Shown one piece after another: positions 1-9,100 of a DNA stretch of 64,000 bases. The notes below the pieces were generated by a model. That model worked only from the letters and a program-made list of their open reading frames with translations, ran no database searches and was not told the DNA's origin. The stretch's first letter is position 1. Each line of letters starts with the position of its first letter. This DNA is from Parvularcula sp039822105. GTDB taxonomy: Bacteria; Pseudomonadota; Alphaproteobacteria; Caulobacterales; Parvularculaceae. The stretch lies in NCBI GenBank assembly GCA_039822105.1, contig JBCBMW010000008.1, positions 1 to 64,000 of the forward strand, written 5' to 3'. The position numbers were made by a program, and so were the translations under genes.

Positions 1-655
1 CGTTTGAGGACAATTGGTTCCTCTGACGGACGAGCGCGTGGGGATAATCAAATGGACCAATAGCTTTGTTACAAAATAAATAGACATAAGGACCCAGCGA
101 GCGGTCGTATTGTGCTTCTTTGTCAAAGATCTCGAGACCGGGTTCCTCTAAAGTTCTTCTCTGCACCAATCGGATCGGATGCCTTTCATTAAAATAATAC
201 TGCCGTAGAGACATCAATCGATCAATAAAGATTCCGATATCTCTGACCTCAGAGATTGGTGAAAAACCCATCCTTGAATCGAAGCCTGATTCTTCGAGTT
301 CAACGCACTGATCAGGAAACGCTAATACTGTCTCTGGCCATGAGATCTCCAAGAATTCTGCGTCGCCAAAAAGTGCATCGTTTGTTTCAATTGTGAATTC
401 AATGGGAAGTCTGTCATCAAATGGATTCCCCCCGAGCGAGGCTTCGACAAAGTTTTCTAGCCCCAAACGCTGAGCCTGCTGAAAAACGGAAAGCTGTTGA
501 ATCGCAAGTTCTGTTCTGTTGGTTGAAGGGAACAGCGTCGCAATGAACATGATCACAGTCACTGATATCAATACAAAGTGTATAGATCGTAGATGAGCTG
601 CATGATCCCCCGATATTGCCATCAGTTCTTTCGTTTGATCATTGAGTTGGTTCAT
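1..655 (-). CDS. hypothetical single-pass membrane protein (3' end cut by window edge)
   Basis: The reverse strand is open from an ATG at 655 to the window edge, giving 218 codons with no stop, so the C-terminus lies outside. Residues about 22-44 form one hydrophobic segment (FVLISVTVIMFIATLF) after a short polar N-terminus, suggesting an inner-membrane anchor with the remainder outside the cytoplasm. The soluble part is acidic and rich in F, L and E, and I recognise no domain. The reading frame is visibly more AT-rich than the neighbouring genes, which fits cargo of a mobile element. It lies upstream of, and on the same strand as, nothing else visible; its promoter would be in 656-819. Function unknown. 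Confidence 0.6.
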   Translation of the reverse strand, partial: MNQLNDQTKELMAISGDHAAHLRSIHFVLISVTVIMFIATLFPSTNRTELAIQQLSVFQQAQRLGLENFVEASLGGNPFDDRLPIEFTIETNDALFGDAEFLEISWPETVLAFPDQCVELEESGFDSRMGFSPISEVRDIGIFIDRLMSLRQYYFNERHPIRLVQRRTLEEPGLEIFDKEAQYDRSLGPYVYLFCNKAIGPFDYPHALVRQRNQLSSN

Positions 656-819
656 CAGCAAACTCTAAACAGTGAATTGTCGTCTGCACGAAACGCCTTT
701 GCGCTTATGTATACAAGCACGGAATAGCACCTACGTAAAACGGTGGTTTGACGGATTTCGCTCGCTACTGGTGAGTTGGAATGGCAGTGTCTCACCGACC
801 AAACGTCTCTGTGACCACC

Positions 820-2013
820 TCAAAGCAAGTGGCGATAGCGTTCGATAACCTCATTCACCCGTTGTTCAAGACCATCACCGACATCTTCGAGCAGCCTTCT
901 AAGCTCCGCCCCCATGATTGCTGGGAGTTTTTGGGCATTATCTGGCGTTGCGCCCTGAAGGACGCCCAAAGCGATAGCGGCACCCGTGATCTGTGCATCG
1001 AGCGCTGAGATTGTGTCGTTCCGCTTCTCGATGCGGAGACGCTCCTGATCGATTTCGGGCGCCATCGTTTCCATCTCCCTCGCCAAAAGAGTGCGAACGA
1101 TTGTCCATTCGGGACTGTCCGGCCATCGCGAACGCGTTCCATCGCGGCCCGGACAGACCACCCGGATCTGAGAGGCGAGATCCGAGAAGATTTTTTGCGC
1201 GTGCATCATGACTTCTTCGCATGTGCGGATGCGGTGCCGTTTGTTCAGCAGAAGTTTCCCGGCGCGGAGCTCGAAGCGCCAAATTTGCCCCCTCATAAGT
1301 GGGAGCTCAAGCAGGCTCTGATTGCTCTGTTTACGAACAGAATTCCAAATCTCGGGCCAATGCCGCAAGCGCTTTTGGACCACTTCACGGCCTTTGTTGT
1401 AAATAGCGAGTTGGGCACCGGGCGTCTTCCCCAAAGTAAGCCCAACGACCTCCCGCCCAGACCCTTGCGTCCTCTCGGTCTCGTGCTTGAGCCAGCTTGA
1501 TCGCGGCGGATACACGATTTTCTCGTGACTAATCGTGTACTGATCAAAGAGTAAATCTACAGCATAGTCGACGCGCCTCACCGAGGTTTGAGCCCCAGCA
1601 ACATAGATACCGATCTTTGCTAGCTCTGACATCACTCGTTGATGGCACGCTTCGAAGCCGTCTAGAGCCAAGGGCAACGCGCCGACGGAGACGGAAACAC
1701 ACCAATCATCGTTTCCCTCTGTGTCTTTGATAGCGACGAAATGATCGAAGCCGCGCCTGGTGAGGCGAAAGCGGTAACCGCCCCTCATCCCATCTGGCTC
1801 GACAACGAAGGCGAGACCGGCGAGTTCGATCGGCTGGGATTGCCTCTTGGCTTCAGCGCAGTTTCTGGCGCCAGCAAGCCTCCTTCGTAACTCCCGGCTG
1901 GTCTTTGTCTTGATACTGAATTCTAGCTTGTCAAAGCCGTGATGGAGGACTTGCATATCAACCTCGATGCATTTTTGGGAGGGGGTGTCACAAGTCCCCC
2001 TCCAATAACTCAT
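820..2013 (-). CDS. replication-initiation-factor-like protein (Rep_trans type, putative)
   Basis: A 397-residue protein with features that resemble phage and plasmid replication initiation factors: a basic N-terminal beta-rich part, a RVDYAVDLLFD segment near residue 145, AIYNKGREV near 203 and WRFELRAGKLL near 245. I judge family membership from these patterns only. The gene follows the DUF736 gene with a 4-base ATGA overlap, so the two are co-transcribed. An alternative start at 1956 (residue Met20) has a GAGG Shine-Dalgarno five bases upstream and may be the real one; the upstream ATG has none. In an integrase-bearing element the likely role is replication or mobilisation of the excised circle. 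It could instead be a relaxase-like protein. Confidence 0.6.
   Translation of the reverse strand: MSYWRGTCDTPSQKCIEVDMQVLHHGFDKLEFSIKTKTSRELRRRLAGARNCAEAKRQSQPIELAGLAFVVEPDGMRGGYRFRLTRRGFDHFVAIKDTEGNDDWCVSVSVGALPLALDGFEACHQRVMSELAKIGIYVAGAQTSVRRVDYAVDLLFDQYTISHEKIVYPPRSSWLKHETERTQGSGREVVGLTLGKTPGAQLAIYNKGREVVQKRLRHWPEIWNSVRKQSNQSLLELPLMRGQIWRFELRAGKLLLNKRHRIRTCEEVMMHAQKIFSDLASQIRVVCPGRDGTRSRWPDSPEWTIVRTLLAREMETMAPEIDQERLRIEKRNDTISALDAQITGAAIALGVLQGATPDNAQKLPAIMGAELRRLLEDVGDGLEQRVNEVIERYRHLL
1978..2003 (-). promoter_or_regulatory. hairpin over the translation start region of the Rep-like gene
   Basis: Perfect 8-bp arms GGAGGGGG and CCCCCTCC are separated by 10 bases. On the coding strand the first arm looks like a strong ribosome binding site and would be paired. 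The hairpin sits between the two possible starts of the Rep-like gene (2013 and 1956), where RNA folding could limit Rep synthesis. This role is inference. Confidence 0.4.
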
Positions 2014-2357
2014 GACTGCCGAGGGCGGCGGTAGACGATCTCGAAGCCATCGCCGTTTTTGTCCTTGAACGCTGAGACGTTGAGCGGTTCACGAAAGCTC
2101 GGGTCGGACAAGGTAATGGAGAGAAACTCCTCGCCGAACTGAGGGCCACGTTGAATTTCTTTCCGCCAACCGACACCAATCGGCACTTTGTCCTCGCCGA
2201 TCAACGCGAAGACGACGTGCGTTGGTGAATTCTCATCGTACTGTTCTGGGTCGCGCTCGATGAGCAGTTTCAGGTTGTACTCGATCGTCCGGAGTTGGCC
2301 TTTGTAGGCTTCGTAGGAGCCATCCGACGACTTGTTCAGATAACCGATCTTAGACAT
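2010..2357 (-). CDS. DUF736 family protein
   Basis: A 115-residue protein starting MSKIGYLNK and ending in a FEIVYRRPR segment. The family pattern is visible: a short N-terminal IGxxxK, a central region with a GVGWRKE segment, then FLSITLSDPSFREPLNVSAF. DUF736 proteins are small, of unknown function and typical of alphaproteobacterial plasmids and integrative elements, usually beside replication or transfer genes. Here it overlaps the Rep-like gene by four bases and lies directly after the GGAGCG dyad array. Start is the ATG at 2357. The mobile-element context is well supported, the molecular role is not. Confidence 0.8.
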   Translation of the reverse strand: MSKIGYLNKSSDGSYEAYKGQLRTIEYNLKLLIERDPEQYDENSPTHVVFALIGEDKVPIGVGWRKEIQRGPQFGEEFLSITLSDPSFREPLNVSAFKDKNGDGFEIVYRRPRQS

Positions 2358-2391
2358 GGTCTTTATCCACTAGGTTGTACGAGGCCGCATA

Positions 2392-2520
2392 CGGAGCGAA
2401 GCGCGCTCCGCGCAGGGACCCCATGGGTTTTGGGAGCGACCCCGAGGGGTGCCGGAGCGGGATCAATCCGCTCCGGCTTGTCGGCGAGCCTTCGCTCCCA
2501 AAATCCCAGACCGCGGGGTC
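2392..2520. repeat. nested GGAGCG dyads upstream of the DUF736/Rep operon
   Basis: Several inverted repeats share a GGAGCG/CGCTCC core: CGGAGCG (2392-2398) with CGCTCCG (2404-2410); TTTTGGGAGCG (2428-2438) with CGCTCCCAAAA (2493-2503); inside that, GCCGGAGCGG (2451-2460) with CCGCTCCGGC (2468-2477). The outermost arms GACCCC (2417-2422) and GGGGTC (2515-2520) also pair. The block could fold as a cruciform of about 100 bp. Position next to a Rep-like gene suggests a replication origin or Rep binding site; a terminator for the AlpA-type gene is the alternative. Confidence 0.55.
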
Positions 2521-2539
2521 AATTCGGCCTGGGCAAAAC

Positions 2540-2764
2540 TCAAAATCGGGACGTGTTGTCTTCGAGTTGGCTATCGCACCAAGCGATTAGGTCACTCCGG
2601 CGGTAGCGAACGGCCCGCCCAGAGATGCGGACGTACTGCGGACCACCGCCGCGATACCGCCAGTTTTGAAGCGCGCGCGGCGTATAGCCGAGGAAGTCGG
2701 CTGCCTCCTCTTCAGTAAGCAGCTCGTAGAAATAGTCGTCTGCCGCAGGTTCTGCTCTGGCCAT
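2540..2764 (-). CDS. AlpA/excisionase-type helix-turn-helix protein
   Basis: A 74-residue protein whose residues 15-65 match the helix_turn_helix_17/AlpA pattern: LLTEEEAADFLGYTPRAL, then NWRYRGGGP, YVRISGRAVRYRRSDLIAW. Such proteins are DNA-binding regulators or directionality factors of integrases and prophages. It lies between the integrase and the Rep/DUF736 genes on the same strand, the usual place for an excisionase or activator of the element. It could act on the dyad array immediately downstream. Start at 2764 gives a full-length family member. Confidence 0.8.
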   Translation of the reverse strand: MARAEPAADDYFYELLTEEEAADFLGYTPRALQNWRYRGGGPQYVRISGRAVRYRRSDLIAWCDSQLEDNTSRF

Positions 2765-2848
2765 CGCCGAAAGCCTCCACGATTACACGGAGACCACACC
2801 AAACCACCATGGCTCAGAAAACCCTGCAATCTGCCAGAAACCCTGCAC

Positions 2849-3832
2849 TCAGGTGATGATACCCAGATCTCGCAGGCGAGCGTCGAGGCGAGACTGATGT
2901 TTGGCCTGGTGCTCTGATCTTACTTTATTGTTTCCAGGCCTTTTCAATTCGGGGAAATGCTTGCCAATTTCGTCCCAGCAACGCCCGATGCCGCGTTCAC
3001 TGAGAGTCGGAGCAAGCTTCGAAGCAGTCTTGACAAACGTCGCTCGGGTGAGGGGCTGTAACTTTGAATTTTGCTCAATATAGCGGATAAAGAATGCATT
3101 GATCGCGGTCTCTTGCGCTTTCGGCCCGCCGGTGCCGAAAAACGGAACCAAAAACCCCGACAGCCACTTGTGCAGCTCTGCTAGGCCGACCCTGATTTCT
3201 CCAACGACGACGCTATCGGAGCGAACAATCGTGGCGCGAGATGAAATCGGTGAAAACGCGCAAAGCCTAATTCGTAAATCATCAGTACAAAGCTTGATGT
3301 CTTTTTCATCCGCACTGCGAATGAAAATTGAGACTTGTCCGTCCGCCAAAGCGGCGATGAGATGATGGCAGATCTTGTCCGCCACGGCTCGGACGGCATG
3401 CTCTTGCGCTTGATTTGCGGGTGCGCTGCTCGCTGCGAGCATGCTGTCTAAGCCACGCAGCCGGTGATCAATCTCGGCGAGCTTTCCAAGTGCATCGCCC
3501 GCCGGACCGCTGTGCTTGGCATTCTCGACGATGCGCTTTCGTTCGGCAGCAAGCTGATCCGCATATTCGAGCAAACCCTGCCAGTAGCGCCGGTAAAACT
3601 CTGGATCAGAGCTCGGCTCTTCAGCAAGCCGAGCAAGGCCGAAGTCGAGGGCTTCTGTTGCTGTCAGGTGAGACTTATTCAGTGCAGAGCTTTTGCACTT
3701 CCGCTCGTTTTCGTAGGTCGCATCCCAATTCATCTTCCTCATGATCTTCAGACACGCCTCACGAAAACTGACAGAGGCACAAATCGCCCCTTTCCGTTCT
3801 GTCGAAGGCCTGGTCGATGTATGGTCGGGCAT
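2849..3832 (-). CDS. hypothetical protein of the integrative element
   Basis: A long frame of up to 327 residues on the same strand as the integrase and Rep genes. The first 30 or so residues look unstructured; ATGs at 3742 and 3733 (around residues 31-34) are equally possible starts. The protein is mostly helical in appearance, with a heptad-like charged stretch at about residues 85-130 (LAAERKRIVENAKH and following) and a basic C-terminal tail. I recognise no domain or catalytic motif. Its position between integrase and AlpA-type gene marks it as part of the element's core or cargo. Function unknown. Confidence 0.6.
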   Translation of the reverse strand: MPDHTSTRPSTERKGAICASVSFREACLKIMRKMNWDATYENERKCKSSALNKSHLTATEALDFGLARLAEEPSSDPEFYRRYWQGLLEYADQLAAERKRIVENAKHSGPAGDALGKLAEIDHRLRGLDSMLAASSAPANQAQEHAVRAVADKICHHLIAALADGQVSIFIRSADEKDIKLCTDDLRIRLCAFSPISSRATIVRSDSVVVGEIRVGLAELHKWLSGFLVPFFGTGGPKAQETAINAFFIRYIEQNSKLQPLTRATFVKTASKLAPTLSERGIGRCWDEIGKHFPELKRPGNNKVRSEHQAKHQSRLDARLRDLGIIT

Positions 3833-3950
3833 ATCCGGTATCTTCCTCGCTATAATCCCTCATCGGTCAGCACATACGACGAAACCGCTCGGCGATACGT
3901 TGCAGCAAAGGACCTCAGAGCCCTCATGGGGTCTCTCTTTTCAACCATCC

Positions 3951-5147
3951 TCAACGCTTGGCTTCAAAAAGCGTGCCTAGAGCTCGTCCCACTTGATTGG
4001 CGGCCTCGCTTGCCGCGCGGTCGTTGAGATGCGCGTAGCGCGCGGTTGTCTGTGGATTGCGATGACCCAAAAGCTCACCGATCATCAAAAGGCTCTGTCC
4101 TTGCGCGGCCGCTAACGATGCAAAGGTGTGGCGCAGATCATGGAGCCTAACGTCGTCAAGTTCGAGGCGGGCCCGGATGCGTCGCCACGGCCTCTCAAGC
4201 TCCACAAGGTGCATTCCCGGAAGATGCCCTGGAATGACGAACGGATTGTCCGGTTCTCGATGAAGACCGGACAAGATGTCGATCGCGGCGTCGGAGATCC
4301 GCCGCCGCTGCGGCCCCGATTTGGTGGCAGGAAGATCAAGATAGCCGTCGCGGACATGGACCCATTCGAGGGTCAGGATCTCGGAAAGCCGGCAACCGGT
4401 GAGAAGGAGAAGCTTGATTGCGGCGCATACGGGGGCCGGTTCCACACCGTCGCGCTCCATCGCCTCAAGACCGAACCAAAGGCGTTGAATCTCATCCGCG
4501 GACAGAAAGCGTTCCCGCTTTTTCTCTTTGAACTTTGAGACGTGGCGACAGGGATTGGAGAACTCCGGACGAAGACCCCATTCCTCAGCCAGGTTCATCA
4601 TCTTTGAAAGGAGCGCCAAATGCCGATTGGCGGCATACGGTGTATCGGCCATGCTTTGATGAAAGCTGGCGACGTCTTTGCGCTCAATGGCTTTGAGTTT
4701 GAGCGCACCGAAGTGAGGAACGAGCTTACTCTGAAGCATGCGCCGGTCTTCGTAGACGGAGCGCGCCTTTTTCCGGCGCTCGGCGTAATCGGTAAGATAG
4801 CGCTCAGCGAAAAGACCAAAGGTGACCGCTTTTCGCGCTTCGCTCTTCTGGGCCGCAGGATCCTCGCCGCCAGCCGCCTCGGCCAGGGCCTGCCGGGCGC
4901 GCCTTCTGGCTTGGTCCAGCGTCAGGGTACCAAACGGACCGAGGGTAAGTTTGCGCTGCCGTCCCTCCGTCGTCCGATATTTGACAATAAAAACCTTCTT
5001 TCCCGTCGGCCTGACCCGAACACCCAAGCCGCGAACAGTATGATCCCAACGCACATAGTCGGTCGCTTCGGGTACCAAACCGTCGATAATAGTCTTTGTC
5101 AGGGCCATCATCAGTGCGTCCAGATCAGGACGCTCAGAAGGTACCAT
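3951..5147 (-). CDS. int: tyrosine-type site-specific integrase
   Basis: A 398-residue phage-type integrase with three expected parts: an N-terminal arm-binding domain (DUF4102-like, residues about 17-100, containing GLGVRVRPTGKKVF), a core-binding SAM-like domain (about 108-200) and a catalytic domain. All catalytic residues are visible: Arg253 in TGCRLSE, Lys276 in ATKSG, His336 and Arg339 in HDLRH, His362 in GHRNP and Tyr371 in ARYAHL. It would catalyse integration and excision by strand exchange. The gene points away from a tRNA-Thr 3' fragment only about 140 bases beyond its start, consistent with tRNA-targeted integration. Met14 (5108) is an alternative start. No damage seen, so probably active. 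Confidence 0.95.
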   Translation of the reverse strand: MVPSERPDLDALMMALTKTIIDGLVPEATDYVRWDHTVRGLGVRVRPTGKKVFIVKYRTTEGRQRKLTLGPFGTLTLDQARRRARQALAEAAGGEDPAAQKSEARKAVTFGLFAERYLTDYAERRKKARSVYEDRRMLQSKLVPHFGALKLKAIERKDVASFHQSMADTPYAANRHLALLSKMMNLAEEWGLRPEFSNPCRHVSKFKEKKRERFLSADEIQRLWFGLEAMERDGVEPAPVCAAIKLLLLTGCRLSEILTLEWVHVRDGYLDLPATKSGPQRRRISDAAIDILSGLHREPDNPFVIPGHLPGMHLVELERPWRRIRARLELDDVRLHDLRHTFASLAAAQGQSLLMIGELLGHRNPQTTARYAHLNDRAASEAANQVGRALGTLFEAKR

Positions 5148-5243
5148 ATGGGTACCACTTTCGAGCGTCGGTCAGCGGACAGCGCTGTAGCTTGAACGTT
5201 GGCCCCAAGCAAGAAAAACAAACAATATGAGTGTTTTGACGAC

Positions 5244-5263
5244 CTTCAGCGTTCTTCAGCGTA
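5244..5263 (+). repeat. two tandem 10-bp repeats beside the attachment site
   Basis: The decamers CTTCAGCGTT (5244-5253) and CTTCAGCGTA (5254-5263) follow each other without a gap, 24 bases before the tRNA fragment and about 97 bases upstream of the integrase start. The length and location suit arm-type integrase or Xis binding sites. This is inference from position. Confidence 0.4.
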
Positions 5264-5287
5264 GGTCATAGATGTTGCTTGAAGCAC

Positions 5288-5333
5288 GTTTGTAATCAGT
5301 AGGTCCGCGGTTCGAGTCCGTGTGGGGGCACCA
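5288..5333 (+). pseudogene. 3' fragment of tRNA-Thr(TGT), likely element attachment site (attR)
   Basis: The sequence carries the TTTGTAATCAG anticodon loop and 3' stem of a threonine tRNA, a T-arm with GGTTCGAGTCC and an acceptor end GGGGGCACCA at 5324-5333. No matching CCCCC 5' acceptor strand, D-arm or 5' anticodon stem lies within 80 bases upstream, so it is not a working tRNA. A 3' tRNA fragment next to an integrase is the classic duplicated core of an integration site. Since the fragment reads on the plus strand, the rebuilt intact tRNA-Thr should lie at the other element end, left of the window. Chromosomal DNA resumes at about 5334. The remaining sequence of 5148-5439 shows no gene. 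Confidence 0.8.
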
Positions 5334-5439
5334 TTTTTCCTTTTGGCCTCGTTGCTGTTTATGATCCGATCAAAGATGTTTTGGCCGTGGATCTCTTAAC
5401 GAGTTGTGCTTTCTGCGATCATTGATGCTCAAGTTATGA

Positions 5440-5895
5440 TTAGCTGCTGGCGCTGTCTTCTCGGTCCGCTGCAGCGCGCAGCAGGCGTTCTTTGGCCCGC
5501 TCGTACTTCCGGTTGCGGTCAAAGTCTTTCTGCTGAGGATCAGGGATTCGCGATAGGTCCATATTGTGCGCGAGGTCCGACAGTTTGACCTCGGTGGCGA
5601 GTGCGTTCTCTGCCACCCGTTCGATAAACCGCCGATAGGTTTCTTGATCGGTGCGAGTAAGCGCCACCACGGCGTCAACAATCTCTATAGGGAAGAGTTT
5701 CTGAAGCTGGTCGACATCGCAGTCGGTGTCTTCGAGAATGTCATGGAGCGCAGCAACCACTTTGCCGTTGGCTGAAGAGGCACCGGCCACCACGGCGCAG
5801 ATATGCTCGAGGTAAGAACGGCCAGCCCAGTCCGTCTGCCCGGCATGAAAGCGGCTGGCGAGGGCCAGCGCTTCTGCAAGATAATCGACAGTCAT
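5440..5895 (-). CDS. small HD-domain phosphohydrolase (MESH1/SpoT-hydrolase-like)
   Basis: A 151-residue protein with the order of motifs seen in stand-alone (p)ppGpp hydrolase-type HD domains: HAGQ, then YLEHICAVV, the metal-binding ALHDILEDT, a region LFPIEIVDAVVALTR and VKLSDLAHNMD. The paired His-Asp and the later Asp are present, so the metal site looks intact. It probably hydrolyses a nucleotide phosphate in the cytoplasm; ppGpp is a guess from family resemblance. The start at 5895 is chosen because GAGGAG lies eight bases upstream; an ATG at 5913 is also in frame. It is the first chromosomal gene after the attachment site and is divergent from the sensor kinase. Confidence 0.8.
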   Translation of the reverse strand: MTVDYLAEALALASRFHAGQTDWAGRSYLEHICAVVAGASSANGKVVAALHDILEDTDCDVDQLQKLFPIEIVDAVVALTRTDQETYRRFIERVAENALATEVKLSDLAHNMDLSRIPDPQQKDFDRNRKYERAKERLLRAAADREDSASS

Positions 5896-6115
5896 GGGAA
5901 CAACGCTCCTCATCGCTTAGGTTAGGGCTTGCCAGGACGCGCCGTTGGAGCCCACCGGGCACATCGTTCCAAGCCGCGGCGAGAACCGCCCAGACAGATG
6001 ATAACGCGAATGTGAAGCCGGCCTCGTGGGACCCACAGCATACTGGTCCGGCGGTGTCCTCGTCTGGAAGGACCGACGATCTAACATCTTGGAATTGAAC
6101 AAGGCGACGGGAACA

Positions 6116-9100
6116 ATGAGTGTGAGGACAACGCTGTGTCGAGCCATAGCGGGATGCCTCGGGTTGGCAGTTTCGGTTATGCTGGAGGCGGCCGCTGCCA
6201 CGCCGGCCCTCCCCTGCATACCCGCATGGAATGGCTTTCACGGCTCTGACGATCTTTCGAGCACGATCCTCTCCGCAACGCGGGGCCCGGATGGCTTCAT
6301 CTATCTCGGCGGACGGGACGCGCTCTACCGTCTTGAGGGAGGCAGCATCCAGTCCTGGTTGCCCGACTTCGCCGATGAGCAAGCGTTGCCCGCCGGAAGG
6401 ATCCAGGCCCTTCTTAGAACGGACAACGCTTTATGGGTGGGCACGGAAGCTGGCCTCGTCCGTTATCATCCTGATACCGATCAGTTTACGCGAATATCGC
6501 TTGGCTCGTCTGGCATCAAAGCCAGCGGCATCTCCTCACTGGCCATTCAAGACCAGTGGATCTGGGTGGGGACGAGCGATGGGATGGCGAGGATCTCTCT
6601 AGCAGAAGCCGAACGCGAGGGCTTCACGCGCGCCGAATTTCTGCCAGGCAGTCCGAACGAAGCCACGGGGCTCGCCGAGATCGGCGGGACGGTCGTGATC
6701 GGGGCAGAGGGTGGTCTTTACACCTATGACCCCGGGGTTGGCTTTAGGCCCCTCGCCCGGGATGTCGTCGAGCAGCAGGTCACGTCCCTCACCCTGGGGC
6801 CGCAACAGCGGCTTTGGATCAGCACAGAGACCATGATCCTACGGAGCGACGACGAGACCTTTGAAGGCTGGACGATCTACGATCACGAGACGTTTCCCGG
6901 GCTTCCCAACCAAGAGTTCACTGGTGTGATGTTTGACCAATGGGACCGGCTCTGGGTTGCCAGCCGTTCAGGTCTTGCCCGCTGGGACTTTGACGAGCCC
7001 GAGCCCGTGCCGTGCCGCAGCACCACGACTGGGTCCGACCGCGACCAGGGCAATTCCGTTGCCTTCCTCTCCAATGATCTCGGCCCCTACATGTTCATGG
7101 GTACCAAAGGGCGCGGCGCCGCATTTGCTCCTATGACCGAGGATATTTCTCTTATTATCCCGGGCACTGAGTACAACAACGGCCTTCCCGATACCGTTAT
7201 CTGGTCAACCGCGATCGCACCAGATGGGCGCCTCCACACCGGCACGACGTCGGGTCTGTTTGCCGAGAGAGAGGCCGGGCGCGGCGCATTCAAGGCCATT
7301 GATCCCGACATGCTGGGCGACCTTCGCGTTTATGATGTGTTCGCCGAAACGAGTGATGTAATCTGGGCGGGGACCAATCGCGGCCTTTTCCGTGTTGAAG
7401 GCGGTGAAGCCTCCTGGGTCCCGCTCGTTCGTCAGGCCGATGGCACGGCCGTGAAGCCGTCCGTTTACGATATTCGCATGTATAGCGACCATCTCGTCGC
7501 TGGCACCGACAGCGGCCTCTTCGCCCTCAGCCGGTCAAATGCATCCAGCGTGTTCTTCCGAACCAAACCTGACCACATCGCAATACCGCCCAACACCACG
7601 ACCACGGACATTGAGGGCGGTCGCATTTGGAGCTCTGACGTCCTTGATCACCGCTTGTTTGTCGCCGGCAATGACATCGCGTTCGAGGCTGACCTTGCCA
7701 GCGGCCAAGTCGTTGCGTCCACAAATGAAGCTGTCAACGCCGGTGAGTTGATCGTTGGGCGGATTTTCACGATCACCGCCATCGATAGCGACAGAGTTTA
7801 TCTGGGTACGGAAGCCGGTTTGATTGAGGCTTCGAGCGATTTTTCATCGTTCGAAAGTGTCAACCGTATCAATAGCTTGCGTCTCGAATCCGTGATGAGC
7901 TCTGGGCGCGCAAGCGATGGAGCCCTGTGGATCGGTGTGGCCGGTCACGGCGTTTTCCGCTCTGATCCCGATACTGGCATTTGGAACCATATCACGCAGT
8001 CTGATGGTTTGATCACCAACGGCGCGAGCCAGTTGGGTCTGGCCTTCGGGCCTCAAGGCGAAGTCGTTGTTTCCAACGGAACCGGTGCGTCGGTCATTCG
8101 GCGGGTTCCGCATTCCTCTAATGAAGACATCGCTTTAGCGCTGCATGCAGAAGATTCGCTTCGTGGTCGATCCATCGAAACTCAGAGCCGTTTGATGATT
8201 GGCCCCGACGATCGAGACTTGCGGGTGCATTTCAAAATTCCGGAACTTCTCGAGAGTCGTATGTACGATATCTCGTACACATTCAGTCTACACGGCAAAG
8301 CGGATGCACCGCAGACTGTGAAACTGGGCGAAGACCTCATGTTTCGAAGCCTTGCACCGGGGATCTATGACTTTGTCGGTGAGGTCCGATCGACGTCAGG
8401 CTACATCTCAGACCCCCTCTCATTCTCTGTTCAAGTCACGCCTTTCTGGTGGGAAAGGACGTTCGTGCATGTCGCAGCGGGCGCAGGCGGGATCCTTGCC
8501 GTGTTCGGCCTTTTCATGCTTCGGGCGAACGCCATTGAGCACCGCTACAAGCTGGTCGCAGATGAGCGAAAGCGTATCGCCCAGGACCTTCACGACACGT
8601 TCCTGCAAGACATCTTCGGTGCCCGCATGATTGGCCGATCACTCGTCGACAACCAAAGCTCGGACGACTCACGATCAAAGGTTGAGAAGATGATGGGGCT
8701 GCTTGAGACCGCAACCGGATCGGTCCGCACCAGCGTCCAGACACTCAGTCAGCTGACCGACGTTCCTGCGCTGTCAGAGGCCATTCGAAGATGCGAGGTC
8801 CCTGAACGCTACGGCTGCGAACTCGATCTTGATGTCTCTGAGACCGGCCATAGCTGGCACATCGGGGCACAGCGCCGCTTCTTCCTGGCCCGGATTGTTC
8901 AGGAGGCGATCAACAACAGCTGCAAACACGCCCATGCACAACACATCACGGTCCGGATGGCGTGGACCTGGAAGGGTCTCGACCTGACGGTGAGCGACGA
9001 CGGACAAGGCTTCGACGTTCAGAGTGAGCAGGCGAAAAGCGGCTTTGGCATTGGCGCGATGAAACGGATGGCGGAAGCGGCGCGGACGCATTTTTCCGTG

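Noticed and set aside
781..1500. Plus-strand reading frames overlapping the Rep-like gene
   Set aside because: They are the reverse-strand shadow of a well-formed gene, show low-complexity charged composition and have no ribosome binding sites or recognisable domains.
5259..5333. A complete tRNA-Thr gene
   Set aside because: The 5' acceptor strand, D-arm and 5' anticodon stem are missing, so only the 3' half is present.
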